From an uncultured Woeseia sp. (GTDB lineage: Bacteria; Pseudomonadota; Gammaproteobacteria; Steroidobacterales; Woeseiaceae): a stretch of 64,000 nt of DNA. Location: positions 1-64,000 of the forward strand of contig CAJWFK010000002.1 of the NCBI GenBank assembly GCA_913031125.1, written 5' to 3'. Of this stretch, positions 45,469 to 54,198 are shown one piece after another; within the stretch, counting starts at the first letter, position 1; every line of letters begins with the position of its first letter. Under the pieces are notes generated by a model. It was not told the DNA's origin. It made no database searches and was given only the letters and a program-made list of their open reading frames with translations. Made by a program: the position numbers and the translations under genes.

Positions 45469-45750
45469 ATGGCTAGAATTACTATTGAAGACTGCGTGGA
45501 AAATATCCCGAATACATTTGAAATGGTTTTGGTAGCCGCTAAACGCGCACGGCGACTAGCTCATGGTACTGATGCTCTGATCGAGATCGAGAACGATAAA
45601 CCAACTGTGATAGCACTTCGGGAAATATCCGAAGGCCATATTACACCTTCAATCCTTGAGGAACCTGACCAACCGTACGCAGAAGACTTCCTTCATCCGG
45701 AAGACGCTGAAGATATTTTGCCGATGCGTGGTATTTCAATAGGCGATTAA
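45469..45750 (+). CDS. rpoZ: RNA polymerase omega subunit
   Basis: A 93-aa omega subunit that assists beta-prime folding and forms ppGpp site 1. It begins [23 protein letters not shown] with the family block [28 protein letters not shown]. It lies 52 nt after gmk and 48 nt before spoT, consistent with one operon. Confidence 0.97.
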   Translation: MARITIEDCVENIPNTFEMVLVAAKRARRLAHGTDALIEIENDKPTVIALREISEGHITPSILEEPDQPYAEDFLHPEDAEDILPMRGISIGD

Positions 45751-45798
45751 ACTTCAGCCCTAGCGAACGGCTGCCCCAGATGCAGAAAATGATGGGTT

Positions 45799-47958
45799 AT
45801 GGACTACGCCGCCGTACTTCTCTCCAAACTTCCCGGAACGTCATCCCGAAGAAGTAAAGATTTAATAAAGCAGCTTATTAGCGCACTTGAGTCCTATCTG
45901 CCGGATGAACAGATGACAGAGGTCTTCCGTGCATATGAGTTTGGCACTTCAGCGCACAAGGGCCAAAGAAGGCGATCAGGAGAACCATATATTTCTCACC
46001 CGGTAGCAGTTGCGCAAACACTCGCTGACATACGACTAGATGGGCAAGCTATAGTTGCTGCTATCCTTCATGACGTAATTGAAGATACCGATATCAACCT
46101 CACGGCAATTGAAGACGAATTCGGTACAGAGGTCGCTACTCTAGTTGACGGTGTCAGCAAACTAGACCAAATCCAGTTCACAAGTCGTGCTGAAGCGCAC
46201 GCAGAAAGCTTCCGAAAAATGATCCTGGCAATAATTGAAGACATTCGTGTCATTCTAGTCAAACTTGCCGACCGCATGCATAACATGGAGACGCTGGATG
46301 CGATGCCAAGAGAAAAACAGGCACGAATCGCACGGGAAACTCTAGAAATTTACGCTCCGATTGCTAATCGCCTTGGTATTAATACGATGAAAGTAGCTCT
46401 CGAAGACCTTGGCTTTCGTTATCTCTATCCCTACAGGTACTCCGTTTTGAAAAATGCTGTGAAACGGAGTAAAGGCAGCCAACGCCAAATCGTCAAGCGC
46501 ATATCGGAGTCTCTTCGCGTTGCAATGGAGGAGGATAACATCCTTGGCGAAGTGCGCGGTCGTGAGAAACGTCTATACAGTATTTACAAAAAGATGGCTG
46601 AGAAAAAAATTATACTTTCTGATGTAGCTGACGTTTATGGTTTCCGCATTATTGTAGAGGACGTTAATACCTGTTATCGATTACTCGGCACCGTCCATAA
46701 TCTTTACAAACCCATGCCAGGGCGGTTCAAAGACTATATTGCGATTCCGCGCATCAACGGGTACCAATCTCTGCACACCACACTCTTGGGTCCAAAAGGT
46801 CTTCCGCTAGAAGTACAAATAAGGACGAGAGATATGGATCGTGTTGCAGAGTCTGGAGTGGCCGCTCATTGGCAATATAAAACATCTGATAAGTCATCTA
46901 CAACACCAGAAGTTCGTGCCCGAGACTGGCTAGCACGGCTAGAAGAAATCCACAAAACAGACACTCCAGAAGAATTCCTTGAAAGCGTCAAGGTAGATCT
47001 CATTCCAGATAAGATTTATGTATTTACTCCGAAAGGCGACATCTTACCACTGCCGAAAGGCGCTACAGTCATCGACTTCGCGTATGCAGTACATACGGAT
47101 GTTGGAAATCGCTGTACCAGTGCCAAAGTTGACCGGGCACTAGCACCTCTTGGAACAGTGCTAGAAAACGGCCAAACGGTTGAAATCATAACAACTAGGG
47201 GGGCTAAACCGAATCCGAACTGGCTCTCTTTCGTAATAACCGCAAAAGCTAGTGCGGCTATTCGTCAACACATGAAAAACATGCGCGAGAGTGAATCGAT
47301 TGATCTTGGTAAGAGGTTGTTAGATCGTTCTTTGAAAAGTCTTGGCTCATCACTCCGCAAGGTCGGAAAAATACGATTTCACGAAGTATTAGATCAACTT
47401 GGAATTAAGGAGCCAAGTGAGTTGTTTGCCCAGTTAGGTCTGGGTGAACGATTACCACCCTTGACCGCACGCCTCCTCATCGGAGACGAGGCCAAAACAA
47501 AAGAATTTAAATCCGGAAGTCTGATTATCGCTGGTACTGAAGGCATGGTAATCAGCTATGCAAAATGCTGTCACCCTATTCCTGGCGACGATATTATGGG
47601 CTACCTTAGTGCTGGTCGAGGGGTCATAGTACATCGGAACACGTGTGGTAATTTAGGTAACTTCCGAAAGCATCCAGATAAATGGTTATCCGTGAACTGG
47701 GAAAAGAATATCGATCGATATTTTCCGTGCCAGATTCAGGTTGAAACTGCGAACAAGACGGGTGTGCTAGCGGAGGTGGCCGCTGTCATTGCCAACTCAA
47801 AAACAAATATTGAAGATGTATCCCTGAGCAATCGTCACCAAGGTGCCACTACAATGACTTTCATTCTGTGGATACAAAACCGCACTCATTTAGCAAATAT
47901 CATAAGAAACGTCCGCAAAATGCAACATGTTAATCGTGTAAGCCGGGACGGTGCATAA
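45799..47958 (+). CDS. spoT: Bifunctional (p)ppGpp synthetase/hydrolase SpoT
   Basis: A 719-aa long RSH enzyme that makes and degrades the stringent alarmone. The HD hydrolase domain (about 30-185) includes SHPVAVAQTL and ILHDVIEDTD. The synthetase (about 220-360) has KRLYSIYKKM, YGFRIIV and NGYQSLHTT. A TGS domain (about 395-460) begins IYVFTPKGDILPLPKGAT, followed by a helical and zinc-finger-like stretch with KCCHPIPGDD and a C-terminal ACT domain. The intact HD motif distinguishes it from RelA. Confidence 0.96.
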   Translation: MDYAAVLLSKLPGTSSRRSKDLIKQLISALESYLPDEQMTEVFRAYEFGTSAHKGQRRRSGEPYISHPVAVAQTLADIRLDGQAIVAAILHDVIEDTDINLTAIEDEFGTEVATLVDGVSKLDQIQFTSRAEAHAESFRKMILAIIEDIRVILVKLADRMHNMETLDAMPREKQARIARETLEIYAPIANRLGINTMKVALEDLGFRYLYPYRYSVLKNAVKRSKGSQRQIVKRISESLRVAMEEDNILGEVRGREKRLYSIYKKMAEKKIILSDVADVYGFRIIVEDVNTCYRLLGTVHNLYKPMPGRFKDYIAIPRINGYQSLHTTLLGPKGLPLEVQIRTRDMDRVAESGVAAHWQYKTSDKSSTTPEVRARDWLARLEEIHKTDTPEEFLESVKVDLIPDKIYVFTPKGDILPLPKGATVIDFAYAVHTDVGNRCTSAKVDRALAPLGTVLENGQTVEIITTRGAKPNPNWLSFVITAKASAAIRQHMKNMRESESIDLGKRLLDRSLKSLGSSLRKVGKIRFHEVLDQLGIKEPSELFAQLGLGERLPPLTARLLIGDEAKTKEFKSGSLIIAGTEGMVISYAKCCHPIPGDDIMGYLSAGRGVIVHRNTCGNLGNFRKHPDKWLSVNWEKNIDRYFPCQIQVETANKTGVLAEVAAVIANSKTNIEDVSLSNRHQGATTMTFILWIQNRTHLANIIRNVRKMQHVNRVSRDGA

Positions 47959-47973
47959 CCAAGGGAGATAAAT

Positions 47974-48390
47974 GTGAGCAAAGACCCCATACATACCGAC
48001 AATGCGCCCTCCGCAATTGGGACTTATTCACAGGCGATCAGAAGTGGAAACCAAGTGTATATATCGGGTCAAATTCCGCTAGATCCTGACTCTATGGAAA
48101 TTGTAGAGGGAGATTTCGCATCCCGCGCACACCGCGTTTTCCAGAATATTAAGGCAGTATCTGAAGAGGCGGATGCTAAGCTTGACCATATTGTAAAAAT
48201 CACAATCTACCTTACCGATCTAGATAATTTCGCTACGGTCAACAATGTGATGGAACAGTATTTCAATAAACCCTATCCGGCCCGTGCAGCAATTGGCGTC
48301 GCATCTTTACCAAAAGGATCTGATATAGAAGCAGACGCGATACTTGTGGTTCCGACGTCTGCTCCACGAGATCTAGCTAAAGAGACTTAG
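47974..48390 (+). CDS. ridA: RidA family enamine/imine deaminase
   Basis: Deaminates reactive 2-aminoacrylate and related enamines. The 138-aa protein has [25 protein letters not shown] at the N terminus, the catalytic-site Arg in [15 protein letters not shown] and the family IEADAI. The start is GTG at 47974 with GGGAG about 8 nt upstream. It lies 15 nt after spoT and 3 nt before recG. Confidence 0.94.
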   Translation: MSKDPIHTDNAPSAIGTYSQAIRSGNQVYISGQIPLDPDSMEIVEGDFASRAHRVFQNIKAVSEEADAKLDHIVKITIYLTDLDNFATVNNVMEQYFNKPYPARAAIGVASLPKGSDIEADAILVVPTSAPRDLAKET

Positions 48391-48393
48391 CGG

Positions 48394-50478
48394 TTGGAGA
48401 AACAAGAGCCCAATCTTTCGTCCTCCCTTGAGGTTTTGCGGGGTGTTGGCCCAAGCTTGGCCAAAGCGCTTGAACGCTTGGGACTTTATAGAGTTGAGGA
48501 TTTATTATTTCTCTTACCAATCCGGTACGAAGACCGGACAAAGCTTTATCGCCTGGGAGCGCTGCAAAAAGGGATGCGCTGTTTGATCAGTGGCGAGGTT
48601 CTGCTCGCAAAAACAGTGTACCGGGGACGCAGAATCTTACTCGTGCGACTTGGGGACGGCACGGGTCAAATTGAACTCCGTTTCTTCTATTTTTCCCGCC
48701 AACAGGAAGCACAGTTTAAGTTAAACCATATTGTGACTTGCTATGGCGACGTTCGTTCCGGCGCAGCTGGACTCGAAATGGTTCACCCAGAATATAGGAT
48801 CCTTGCGCCTGGGGAAAAACCCTCTGTCAGTAATGCCTTAACACCGATTTACCCACTCACGGAAGGCATCCAGCAAGGTCGCCTGAGAAACCTAGTACGA
48901 CAGGCTCTGAATATAATGCAGTCAAAACCTCCGGACGACTTCCTCCGGCAAGAATCTATGTCGGACTTATCCTCCCCTTCACTTACGGACGCTCTTAACC
49001 TTCTTCACAACCCAACAGCAGAAGTTGACCTCAAAAGCATGGAAGAAGGACGACACCCATGCCAAGTTAGGTTGGCGTTTGAAGAATTACTCGCTCACTA
49101 TATGAGCCTCCGGCACCTTCGTAATCTGGCTAGCAAAGAAAACTCAATTGCCTTAAAGGGAGACTCATCACTTCAAAGAAAATTTCTAGCCGCTCTCCCG
49201 TACAAGTTAACAGACGCACAAAATCGTGTTATTTCTGAAATAAGTACGGACCTCAAAGAACCGCATCCTATGATGCGCTTAGTCCAAGGTGACGTTGGCT
49301 CAGGCAAAACGGTTGTTGCGGCGGCCGCCTGCACCCAAGCAATATCGAGTGGTGTCCAAGTTGCGGTAATGGCGCCTACCGAGCTACTCGCTGAGCAACA
49401 CTGGCGTGAGTTCAATAGTTGGTTCGCACAATATGAGATCGCTCTTACGTGGGTATCTGGTAGCCAAAAGCAATCCGAAAGGCGCCGATCACTCGAAGAG
49501 ATTCAGTCCGGCCATGCCCAGATTATAATTGGGACTCACGCCCTGTTTCAGGATGCTGTCGCATTTTCAAACCTCGGGTTAATAGTCATTGATGAACAGC
49601 ATCGATTTGGTGTTCATCAGCGTGTAGCCCTGCGTAATAAAGGTACTATCGGATTACATCCGCATCAATTGGTGATGACAGCGACACCGATTCCTCGCAC
49701 TCTGGCGATGGCCGCTTATGCAGATCTTGATACCTCGGTCATTGACGAGCTACCACCGGGTCGGCAGCCGATCTCTACAATTGCCCTGCCGGAAAAACGC
49801 CGCCCTGAAGTTATCTCAAGAGTGCGGGAATCCTCCGCTAAAGGTCAGCAAGCTTATTGGGTCTGTCCATTGATAGATGAATCGGACACATTAGATTATC
49901 AAGCGGCCGAAGCCAGCCATAAAATGCTATCTGAGACATTGGACGACCTTGAAGTAGGACTCGTACATGGGCGTATGCGCATCACTGAGCGTGACAAAAC
50001 TATGCAGGCCTTCAAAGATGGCGAAATCGATGTGCTTGTCGCAACTACTGTGATCGAGGTGGGAGTTGATGTGCCGAAAGCTACCCTTATGATCATCGAA
50101 AACGCAGAACGAATGGGACTCTCCCAGTTACATCAATTGCGCGGACGGGTTGGCCGCGGCAACGAACAGAGCCATTGCGTGATGCTATACAAAGGGCCAC
50201 TTGGGACGCTCGCAAAATCTCGATTAAGTGTCCTGCGAGAAACTAATGATGGGTTTGTTATAGCTCAGCGCGATCTAGAACTTAGGGGCCCAGGCGAGTT
50301 ACTTGGTACACGTCAAACCGGTTTACCAGCATACCGCATTGCCAACCTCTTGCGAGACGCAAATTTGATGCCTGCAGTACAAGCAGCAGCCACAAAAATC
50401 CAAGCTGAATATCCAGATGCAGAACGCGGCATCGCGTCTCGCTGGCTAGGCGATGCGCACAACTACGGCAAAGTGTAG
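48394..50478 (+). CDS. recG: ATP-dependent DNA helicase RecG
   Basis: Remodels stalled replication forks and branched DNA. The 694-aa protein has an N-terminal wedge/OB domain (about 1-200), then SF2 helicase motifs: Walker A QGDVGSGKTVVA, motif Ib APTELLAEQHW, Walker B variant DEQHRFGV, TATPIPRTLAM, VATTVIEVGVDVP and QLRGRVGRG. It initiates with TTG only 3 nt after ridA, so it is probably translationally dependent on upstream genes. Confidence 0.96.
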   Translation: MEKQEPNLSSSLEVLRGVGPSLAKALERLGLYRVEDLLFLLPIRYEDRTKLYRLGALQKGMRCLISGEVLLAKTVYRGRRILLVRLGDGTGQIELRFFYFSRQQEAQFKLNHIVTCYGDVRSGAAGLEMVHPEYRILAPGEKPSVSNALTPIYPLTEGIQQGRLRNLVRQALNIMQSKPPDDFLRQESMSDLSSPSLTDALNLLHNPTAEVDLKSMEEGRHPCQVRLAFEELLAHYMSLRHLRNLASKENSIALKGDSSLQRKFLAALPYKLTDAQNRVISEISTDLKEPHPMMRLVQGDVGSGKTVVAAAACTQAISSGVQVAVMAPTELLAEQHWREFNSWFAQYEIALTWVSGSQKQSERRRSLEEIQSGHAQIIIGTHALFQDAVAFSNLGLIVIDEQHRFGVHQRVALRNKGTIGLHPHQLVMTATPIPRTLAMAAYADLDTSVIDELPPGRQPISTIALPEKRRPEVISRVRESSAKGQQAYWVCPLIDESDTLDYQAAEASHKMLSETLDDLEVGLVHGRMRITERDKTMQAFKDGEIDVLVATTVIEVGVDVPKATLMIIENAERMGLSQLHQLRGRVGRGNEQSHCVMLYKGPLGTLAKSRLSVLRETNDGFVIAQRDLELRGPGELLGTRQTGLPAYRIANLLRDANLMPAVQAAATKIQAEYPDAERGIASRWLGDAHNYGKV

Positions 50479-50528
50479 ACTGCTTACTGGCATTGCCCAA
50501 TCTAGAAATAAAAGGCTTCCCAGCAAAT

Positions 50529-51392
50529 ATGAGTTATTTTTCGCAACTCAAAAATTACGCCGTGCTAATGCGTCTCAACAAGCCAATCGGCATCTGGCTT
50601 TTACTATGGCCAACATTGTGGGCGTTGTGGATGGCTGGGGACGGTCATCCCGACCCAGAGATATTTACTATCTTTGTACTTGGTGTTGTCATCATGCGTT
50701 CGGCAGGTTGTGTTCTTAATGATTTTGCAGACCGAAAAATCGATCCCTATATAGAACGCACGCATCAACGCCCAATTGCATCAGGTGCAGTCGACGCTAC
50801 AGAAGCACTTGTGCTTTTTACCGCTCTCTCTCTATCGGCTATTGGCCTAGCCGCTTTGCTCAACCAACCCGCCCAAATACTTGCAGTTTTCGCTGCCATG
50901 CTAACCATCAGCTACCCGTTTATTAAGCGCATTTTCTCACTTCCACAACTTTTTCTGGGCGCTGCTTTTGGGTGGGCGGTTCCTATGGCCTTCGCCGCGC
51001 AAACGGGCGAAGTGAATCAGCTTGGTTGGCTAGTGTTTGGCACTGCCCTTATCTGGGCAATTATTTACGACACGTTTTATGCTATGGCAGACCGGGAAGA
51101 AGACCTCGAGGTTGGAGTTAAATCAACCGCCATTCTATTCGGTGAGGCTGACCTTTTTATAATAGCAGGACTCCAGGTCACTATGCTCATAAGCCTTATT
51201 CTAATTGGTAATATGGCTCAATTCGGTATCTGGTATTACTATTCAGTTGCGATTAGCGCCTTGCTTATGGCTTACCACCAATGGCTGGCAAGGGATCGTA
51301 AAAGGGAAAATTGCACTGCCGCTTTTTTCAACAATCACTACATCGGTATGGTGATATTTGTTGGCATATGGCTGAACTACACTTTCCAATAA
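50529..51392 (+). CDS. ubiA: 4-Hydroxybenzoate polyprenyltransferase
   Basis: Membrane prenyltransferase attaching the polyprenyl chain to 4-hydroxybenzoate in ubiquinone synthesis. The 287-aa protein has about eight to nine transmembrane helices. The two Asp-rich motifs are NDFADRKIDPYIERTHQRP and YDTFYAMADREED. The frame opens with a TTG at 50493, but the ATG at 50529 (MSYFSQLKNYAVLMRLNKPIG region) fits the family better. No chorismate lyase (ubiC) is adjacent. Confidence 0.95.
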   Translation: MSYFSQLKNYAVLMRLNKPIGIWLLLWPTLWALWMAGDGHPDPEIFTIFVLGVVIMRSAGCVLNDFADRKIDPYIERTHQRPIASGAVDATEALVLFTALSLSAIGLAALLNQPAQILAVFAAMLTISYPFIKRIFSLPQLFLGAAFGWAVPMAFAAQTGEVNQLGWLVFGTALIWAIIYDTFYAMADREEDLEVGVKSTAILFGEADLFIIAGLQVTMLISLILIGNMAQFGIWYYYSVAISALLMAYHQWLARDRKRENCTAAFFNNHYIGMVIFVGIWLNYTFQ

Positions 51393-51443
51393 CAGCCTCT
51401 CATAGATGTCAATAGGAAATAACCAAAAAGTATAACGTCCACA

Positions 51444-52271
51444 ATGAGGCTAGATTCAGTAAAACTAGAGACATCAGCAATTAGACAACGGTTTGACGCT
51501 ATCGCGTCAACCTTTGATAAAGCGGACTTTGTACATGAGAAAACTCGAGCAGGTTTACTTGAAAGACTCAAACCAATAAAAATTGATGGCGGCCTAATTC
51601 TTGATCTGGGCTCCGCGACTGGCAAGGGGAGCAAGGAATTACATAAAGTTTACCGTAGCGCAACAATAATTAGTTTCGATATTTCATTCGAAATGTTGAA
51701 AAAGGTTTTGCGAAAACGGCCATTATTTTCACGTTATAACCCTCTAGCGGTACAGGGCGATGCTAGCCGTATCCCGATACAAGACAAATGTGTTGACCTC
51801 GTATTTTGCAACCAAATGCTTCCATGGGTCGATAATTTAAGCAACTTGTTCTCGGAAATCGAGCGCATATTAAAGCCAAATGGCGTATTTAGTTTCGCGA
51901 CCCTCGGGCCGGAAACATTTTCTGGGCTCTATACAATCGAAAAAAGAAGTAAAGCCTTTTTATATCCGGATATGCATGATGTTGGTGACGCTTTGGTGCA
52001 AGCAGGCTTATCAGATCCCGTGTTAGACATAGATCGGCTAAAGGCTACTTTTCCCTCGCTAGCTGCCCTAGTCACTGATTTAGAAGCTTGCGGTGCTAGC
52101 CGCCATCTCTCAGCTAGGCAGCTTGAATTACAAGCCACACATTGCAAAACCATAGAAATGGATTTTGAGCTAGTCTACGGCCATGCATGGGGCACCAAAA
52201 AACGTTTACAAAACGATGAGTATCAGATTGATCCAAAATCAATCACACAACGAACCACAACATTTAAGTAA
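51444..52271 (+). CDS. BioC-like SAM-dependent methyltransferase
   Basis: A 275-aa class I methyltransferase resembling malonyl-ACP O-methyltransferase BioC, which starts pimelate synthesis for biotin. It has an N-terminal RQRFDAIASTFDKADFVHE, the SAM motif LILDLGSATGKGS, DISFEMLKKVL, VFCNQMLPWVDN and the BioC-like FSFATLGPETF. No bio genes are adjacent and a ubiquinone gene precedes it, so another methyltransferase role is possible. An in-frame stop-to-start gap of about 10 nt separates it from SURF1. Confidence 0.8.
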   Translation: MRLDSVKLETSAIRQRFDAIASTFDKADFVHEKTRAGLLERLKPIKIDGGLILDLGSATGKGSKELHKVYRSATIISFDISFEMLKKVLRKRPLFSRYNPLAVQGDASRIPIQDKCVDLVFCNQMLPWVDNLSNLFSEIERILKPNGVFSFATLGPETFSGLYTIEKRSKAFLYPDMHDVGDALVQAGLSDPVLDIDRLKATFPSLAALVTDLEACGASRHLSARQLELQATHCKTIEMDFELVYGHAWGTKKRLQNDEYQIDPKSITQRTTTFK

Positions 52272-52281
52272 TTATGCGATA

Positions 52282-53004
52282 GTGGAAAAATTATTCCAAA
52301 ATCCAGTGTTTATTAAGTATTTTCCCTACTTCGCCGGATTATTTTTCCTCGTATTATTCCTCTCGCTTGGTATCTGGCAACTAGAAAGGGCTCAAGAAAA
52401 AACCAGTTTATTTAACAAGTTTGACGATACGGCTCCTTATAAAGAAATGATGGAATATGGATTAGTTAGAGCCTTCGACAGAATAAAGGTTTCCGGAAAA
52501 TATCTACCTAATAAACAAATTCTCATAGAAAATGTCCCGCGAGGTGGGCGTTTAGGCTATTTCGTTATTTCACCATTCATGATATCTGCTGATGGATCAA
52601 CTCTGCTCATCAATCGCGGCTGGGTAGCTAAGCCGATGGACCCAGAGAATCTACCAAGTATTTCCATCGAGGATAAAATTCGAACGGTGAAGGGCCATGC
52701 CGGGCACTTACCAAAAATCGCAATTCGAACTGATCCCGCATTCGCTCAACAAGATAGTTGGCCCAGAATCGGGCGGTACCCATCAATTTCTGAAATTCAA
52801 AATGAGATTCAAATGTCATCTTTGCCTATCGTACTGCTACTCAGTCCGGATTCAGAAGATGGTTTTCATCGGAGCTGGAAACCAGCTGTCAGTGGTCCAA
52901 AGACCCACTATGGCTATGCTCTACAATGGTTCGCCTTCTCCCTAGCTGTCATCTGCGTCGTTGCATGGGTAAAAAAAGGTGACTTTAAATCTCGAACCAT
53001 ATAA
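52282..53004 (+). CDS. SURF1 family cytochrome oxidase biogenesis protein
   Basis: A 240-aa inner-membrane protein helping insert heme a/a3 into cytochrome c oxidase. The N-terminal transmembrane helix (about 13-33) ends in the SURF1 signature LGIWQLERAQEK, then VSGKYLPNKQILIENVPRGGRLGYFVISPF, LINRGWV, and a C-terminal HYGYALQWFAFSLAV helix. The start is uncertain: GTG at 52282 avoids overlap with the methyltransferase gene, and an ATG at 52216 would overlap it. The oxidase subunits themselves are not in the window. Confidence 0.88.
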   Translation: MEKLFQNPVFIKYFPYFAGLFFLVLFLSLGIWQLERAQEKTSLFNKFDDTAPYKEMMEYGLVRAFDRIKVSGKYLPNKQILIENVPRGGRLGYFVISPFMISADGSTLLINRGWVAKPMDPENLPSISIEDKIRTVKGHAGHLPKIAIRTDPAFAQQDSWPRIGRYPSISEIQNEIQMSSLPIVLLLSPDSEDGFHRSWKPAVSGPKTHYGYALQWFAFSLAVICVVAWVKKGDFKSRTI

Positions 53005-53152
53005 TTCTATGTATCGACTAACAAGAAACATACACGCGTATTTTGTGCGTTGACCGTTACTTGGAAGAAAAACTGAAAATCTTACCGAACTTTCCTTGCG
53101 CAGCGATTGACCGCCGGATAAAGTTCCCCCCCGCCGGCTCTTAATCTGCCTT

Positions 53153-54109
53153 ATGCGTGGAGGAAACCGGGTTATTTTTTTAATTACCAAAGATGAGCAA
53201 ACACTTTTGAGTGCAGGCATCCTCCAATCACGCAGTGCGTTGCGCGACTTTTTCGAGCTAACTAAACCAAAAGTCGTTGTGCTTATTGTCTTCACCGCCA
53301 TAGTTGGAATGTTTCTGGCTGTGCCCGGTTGGCCAGGCTTAATGCCGCTTACCATCGGCTCTCTTGGTATAAGTTTAGCTGCAGCTGCCGCGGCAGTAAT
53401 TAATCACGTGCTCGACGCCCGCATTGATCTGCTAATGTCCCGCACTAAAAATCGTCCACTACCACAAGGCCGGTTATCCGACTTCCAAGCCCTGACTTTC
53501 GCGGCCATCCTTTGCGTTCTATCAATGTTAATGCTCGGTTTATTGGTCAATTGGCTGACCGCGTTTCTAACGTTCAGCTCACTTATTGGCTATGCTGTGA
53601 TTTACACGGTGTTTTTGAAAAGAGCTACACCACAAAATATAGTAATTGGCGGTGCTGCTGGTGCTGCCCCCCCGGTGCTAGGGTGGACCGCCGTAACAGG
53701 AGAAATTCATACTGACGCGCTAATACTGTTCATGATCATATTTATGTGGACACCACCACATTTTTGGGCGCTAGCAATTTCGCAAAAAGATGATTACGAA
53801 CGTGCCGGCATACCTATGCTTCCTGTAACACATGGTGAAAAATTTACACGTCAGCACATTCTGCTCTACACAACATTACTAGTCCCAATAACCACCGCTC
53901 CTTACCTGACTGGGATGAGCGGACTCATTTATCTAAGCGCAGCTATACTGCTTGGCACCAAGTTCCTTCTCTACGCGATACGTATGCAAAAAGATAGTGA
54001 CCCCAAATTGCCGATGCAGGTTTTCCGGTTCTCAATCACTTATTTAATGTTATTGTTCCTTGCTCTGTTAATAGATCATTACTACATCATTCGATTAGGA
54101 GCCTGGTAG
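53153..54109 (+). CDS. ctaB: Protoheme IX farnesyltransferase (heme O synthase)
   Basis: A UbiA-superfamily enzyme converting heme b to heme o for terminal oxidases. The 318-aa protein has about eight transmembrane helices, FFELTKPKVVVLI near the N terminus, the Asp-rich NHVLDARIDLLMSRTKNRPL, WTPPHFWALAI and the DDYERAGIPMLPVTHG block. The start is uncertain: ATG 53153 gives a longer N terminus, and TTG 53207 matches homologue length. No ctaA is present between SURF1 and this gene. Confidence 0.94.
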   Translation: MRGGNRVIFLITKDEQTLLSAGILQSRSALRDFFELTKPKVVVLIVFTAIVGMFLAVPGWPGLMPLTIGSLGISLAAAAAAVINHVLDARIDLLMSRTKNRPLPQGRLSDFQALTFAAILCVLSMLMLGLLVNWLTAFLTFSSLIGYAVIYTVFLKRATPQNIVIGGAAGAAPPVLGWTAVTGEIHTDALILFMIIFMWTPPHFWALAISQKDDYERAGIPMLPVTHGEKFTRQHILLYTTLLVPITTAPYLTGMSGLIYLSAAILLGTKFLLYAIRMQKDSDPKLPMQVFRFSITYLMLLFLALLIDHYYIIRLGAW

Positions 54110-54198
54110 TAACTTTGTGTCGGTTCGAGTGTCTCCCTTAATTCCGGAACGTACTTTTCTGCTAGACTGCGCCGCCTAAATTTTTTCTAAATCCAAAA

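Noticed and set aside
53109-53142. Two CCGCCGG copies upstream of ctaB
   Set aside because: They are direct, not inverted, repeats 19 nt apart in a short gap, with no associated motif; probably chance.
54110-54198. Search for a LexA/SOS box upstream of uvrD
   Set aside because: No CTG-N10-CAG palindrome is present; GAACGTAC at about 54149 is only a half-site resemblance to the Gram-positive SOS box.
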